From Toxonevra muliebris (lineage: Eukaryota > Arthropoda > Insecta > Diptera > Pallopteridae), in contig OY829326.1 in the NCBI GenBank assembly GCA_963691655.1, positions 94,109,235 to 94,173,234 of the forward strand: a DNA stretch of 64,000 nt, written 5' to 3'. Both the position numbers and the translations under genes were made by a program. Under the pieces are notes generated by a model that did no database searches, was not told the DNA's origin, and saw nothing but the letters and a program-made list of their open reading frames with translations. Shown one piece after another: positions 61,780-64,000 of this stretch; the stretch's first letter is position 1; each line of letters starts with the position of its first letter.

Positions 61780-62506
61780 CTAAAATGAAGGTAGCAAACA
61801 CTATAACTTGCTGGACTGTAACTGTTTTTAACAATTTTTATCATAAATACCACCGTAATGGTTTTTTAACTCGATTGAACAGAAAAAAGTCACAGGGAGC
61901 CAAATCTGATGAATTCGGTGGCTGTTGGATGGTATTTGTTGCATTTTTCGTCAAAAAATTACAAATAATGATGGCATTGTGCGACGGTGCGTTATCATGG
62001 TGCAAAATCCACGAGTTTTCTGTCCACAATTCTGGTCTCTTTCGCCAAATTGCTTCACGCAAACGCCTCATAATGCCCAAATAATACTCTCTGATGGTTA
62101 ATTTGCGGTTATTGACCAAAATTTCTTTTACTTTATCAATGTTTTCGTCGGTTTTCGGTGTGGATGGTCTGCCACTGCATTCATCATCTTCGATTGACTC
62201 ACGACCACTTTTGAACCGCTCGTGCCACAGGTAAACGATTGTTTTCTTTAGAGAATCGTTGCTGAAACCCTTTTCCAACATTTCCAACATTCGCGCACCA
62301 TTAAATCCATTTCTTACGCAAAATTTAATACAATACAATTTAATAAAATTGTAAAAAACCGGCAACACACACAGAGATAGATGTACTCTTGGCTACGTAA
62401 CTTTTGCAAATGTCTAGCTATGACGCTAAGATTTAGAGGGAATATAAACAACAGATGTATCAACTTATCAAACAAAAACATTCCGGGAACTTTTTGATCA
62501 AGGTGG
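61780..62506 (-). mobile_element. mariner element, internally deleted, with an open in-frame fusion ORF
   Basis: The - strand frame 62368-61841 is a mariner transposase missing its middle. Residues ~12-90 hold the DNA-binding helix-turn-helix region (YCIKFCVRNGFNGARMLEML, then SGRESIEDDECSGRPS and KLTIRE). The sequence then jumps to YYLGIMRRLREAI, HHDNAPSHN and SDLAPCDFFLF, the second and third catalytic Asp blocks of the D,D34D motif. The GDETW block with the first Asp and roughly 150 residues are gone, yet the frame stays open. The 5' end has a TA then CCACCTTGATCAAAAAGTTC (complement of 62508-62487), a mariner-like terminus. The 3' terminus was not found and the exact end is uncertain. Confidence 0.8.
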
Positions 62507-62739
62507 TATTCAGCACTTTCTGTATTATATGACGGTTACTCTGCAAGCAAAAAACTAATTTGTTGGATTGTGTTATTATCAGAATTTATATTTAAATTAT
62601 ATGAAATACAGTCTTTTCAACGAGAGCGTGTTCGGCTTTATTGTATGAAAAAGTTTAAGTATCAAGTTGAACTTTATTTTCAACATTCAACATTTCATTG
62701 CGAATGGCGCGTTGTATAAGCAATTTTTCAAATCGCCCT

Positions 62740-63640
62740 CCGTGTGTGCAAAACGTCGTTAAGCTATCATTATTTGCTCACATCCAAGGGAATCCCAACT
62801 GTCCTAGGGAGGTGCTACAAATACATTAAGAAGTTGAAGGCATTCGTAAAGAAATGGAACCAGCTTTTTTTAAGACACCAGAATGTTTACAACTTACAAA
62901 ATCATGCGCTTCTAGATCAACATCAAAGCAGTAGGATTTGGTGATAGGATGAGTTTTTGAAGCCAATCCTACCATTACACTTGAAGCAGCCCAACAAAAA
63001 CTGGCGCTGAAGGTCATTAATATATCTCTTAGTACAATCCAAAGTCGTTTGAGTGAATTCCAAATTGAATTCTGAACTACCATAACCAAACCCTTACTGA
63101 CGGCAAAACAAACAAAAAAATGTCAGGTGTGGATAATGATTGAATCGATGTGGCCTTTACAGACGAATCTTTTTTTTAGACGGTAGGTACCATAAAACGA
63201 GCCTTGTCCATTAAGGGCAGTAAAATGGTTCTGAGATAAGTTAAGCATCTAGGAAAAGCTCATGCTTGGGGATGCTTTTCAAAACAGAGTTTCGACAGGA
63301 TAATCATGTTTACGTGAAATTTGGACTCTTATCTTCTGCCAATAACTGGTTTGGGAAAGGAAATCAAAATTGAGTGCTTTAAGAGTGCAGAACCCTAAAA
63401 ATCAAAGTCACTTGATCAGTAAATGAAAATAAGAAAAAACGACAAGAATTTTGGAATGCGCCTCTCAATCTCCAGATGCTAAGCACATTGAAAATTTTCG
63501 AGCAACTATTAAGCTTAAGATGGGCAGAAGAAGTGCGAAGAGCATTGCCCCATTGAAACGACAGCTTAAGTCAAAATGACGGAGTTTGCCGCAATCGTAT
63601 GCCGAAAAACTAGAAATAATAAGACCTCGCGTTACCACGA
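62740..63640 (+). pseudogene. Tc1-family transposase relic
   Basis: The + strand keeps an ordered but frame-broken Tc1 transposase. 62960-63060 reads PTITLEAAQQKLALKVINIS, then LSTIQSRL, the second helix-turn-helix region. Around 63150 lies VAFTDESFF, with the first catalytic Asp. 63460-63620 gives SPDAKHIENFRATIKLKMGR, then RSAKSIAPLKRQLKSK and SLPQSYAEKL, the C-terminal part (normally SPDLNPIENLW). Multiple stops and shifts show it is dead. No terminal repeats were identified. Confidence 0.65.
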
Positions 63641-64000
63641 AATTACTTAAAATTGTGTTAACTGGATACTATATTGATATGTCAGCGCATAGGACAAAAA
63701 AAATTTTAAAATTAATGTGGGATATTTTTTTTGATTGGGGTATTGTCTGAAGGACACGCTCTTGTTGAAAATACTGTATATCTTCTAAAGCTTTGGATCG
63801 TAGCATGGCAACATGAAACTTCACTCTGTAGAAAATGTGAGGAATCAAAGTTAAAGTTTTATTTATCAGAGTTTTTAAAGAAAAACTCTTATTTAAATAC
63901 ACTTACATATTTATAATTATTTCAGCAGTAACATTCTTGTACTCTAACCTATTACTTGTAGATTAAGTTACGTAAAATAAAATAAAACAAACTGATGTAA

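Larger units (their letters stand above)
59143..64000 (+). other. pigs: Start of the next pigs intron, running out of the window
   Basis: It begins with GTGAGT after the GAS2-domain exon. No acceptor and coding exon in the matching phase was recognised before the window ends. It holds a piggyBac-like MITE (59853-60325), a second patch of GGTCTGA-type repeat (61118-61225), an internally deleted mariner (about 61780-62506) and a Tc1-like relic (about 62740-63640). Nothing is recognised in 60330-61110. Confidence 0.75.

Overview
This is an AT-rich, repeat-laden genomic window from a higher fly. Exon sequences, insect-type introns and the transposon mix (Jockey-clade and other LINEs, Tc1/mariner, hAT-like, piggyBac-like elements, a tRNA-derived SINE) point to Diptera. 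A tephritid-like fruit fly is a reasonable guess, but the species cannot be fixed from the sequence alone. There are no bacterial-type genes, CRISPR arrays or operons.

Only one host gene is recognisable. It lies on the + strand and encodes a GAS2-family cytoskeletal linker, orthologous to Drosophila pickled eggs (pigs). Five internal exons are visible: 15770-15966, 22514-22632, 22724-23004, 48403-48510 and 58955-59142. All have consensus GT/AG borders, and their phases join into one open frame. The first three carry most of the actin-binding calponin-homology (CH) domain and an acidic linker. The last two carry the GAS2 (GAR) microtubule-binding domain, which is split by a 10.4 kb intron. The exons with the start codon and the first part of the CH domain, and those with the C-terminal tail, are not in the window. 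About 98.7% of the window is intron or upstream sequence.

The rest is mostly transposon debris. 1-9780: LINE 3' ends, a degenerate GGTCTGA repeat field, an RTE-like reverse-transcriptase relic and a SINE. 10918-13366: a three-level nest (hAT-like element containing a Tc1 element, itself containing a second hAT-like element and a SINE), with matching target-site duplications at each level I could check. 17604-21944: a 144-bp MITE with 28-bp perfect termini, a 1,042-bp hAT-like element with a perfect 8-bp duplication, SINE pieces and a hAT end. 24080-24900 and 29700-30500: LINE C-terminal relics. 34980-42176: three copies of one ~1.05-1.1 kb hAT-like family, two in inverted orientation. 43000-51960: three Jockey-clade reverse-transcriptase relics, one with a poly(A) tail. 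56690-58250: a decayed transposase-like gene. 59853-63700: a piggyBac-like MITE, a mariner with an in-frame internal deletion and a Tc1-like relic.

Between these lie a few transposon-poor, less AT-rich blocks (about 3060-3660, 25750-26070, 37500-38660, 44900-45560, 47690-48060, 52640-53530). They are the likeliest places for intronic regulatory DNA, though I cannot prove function.
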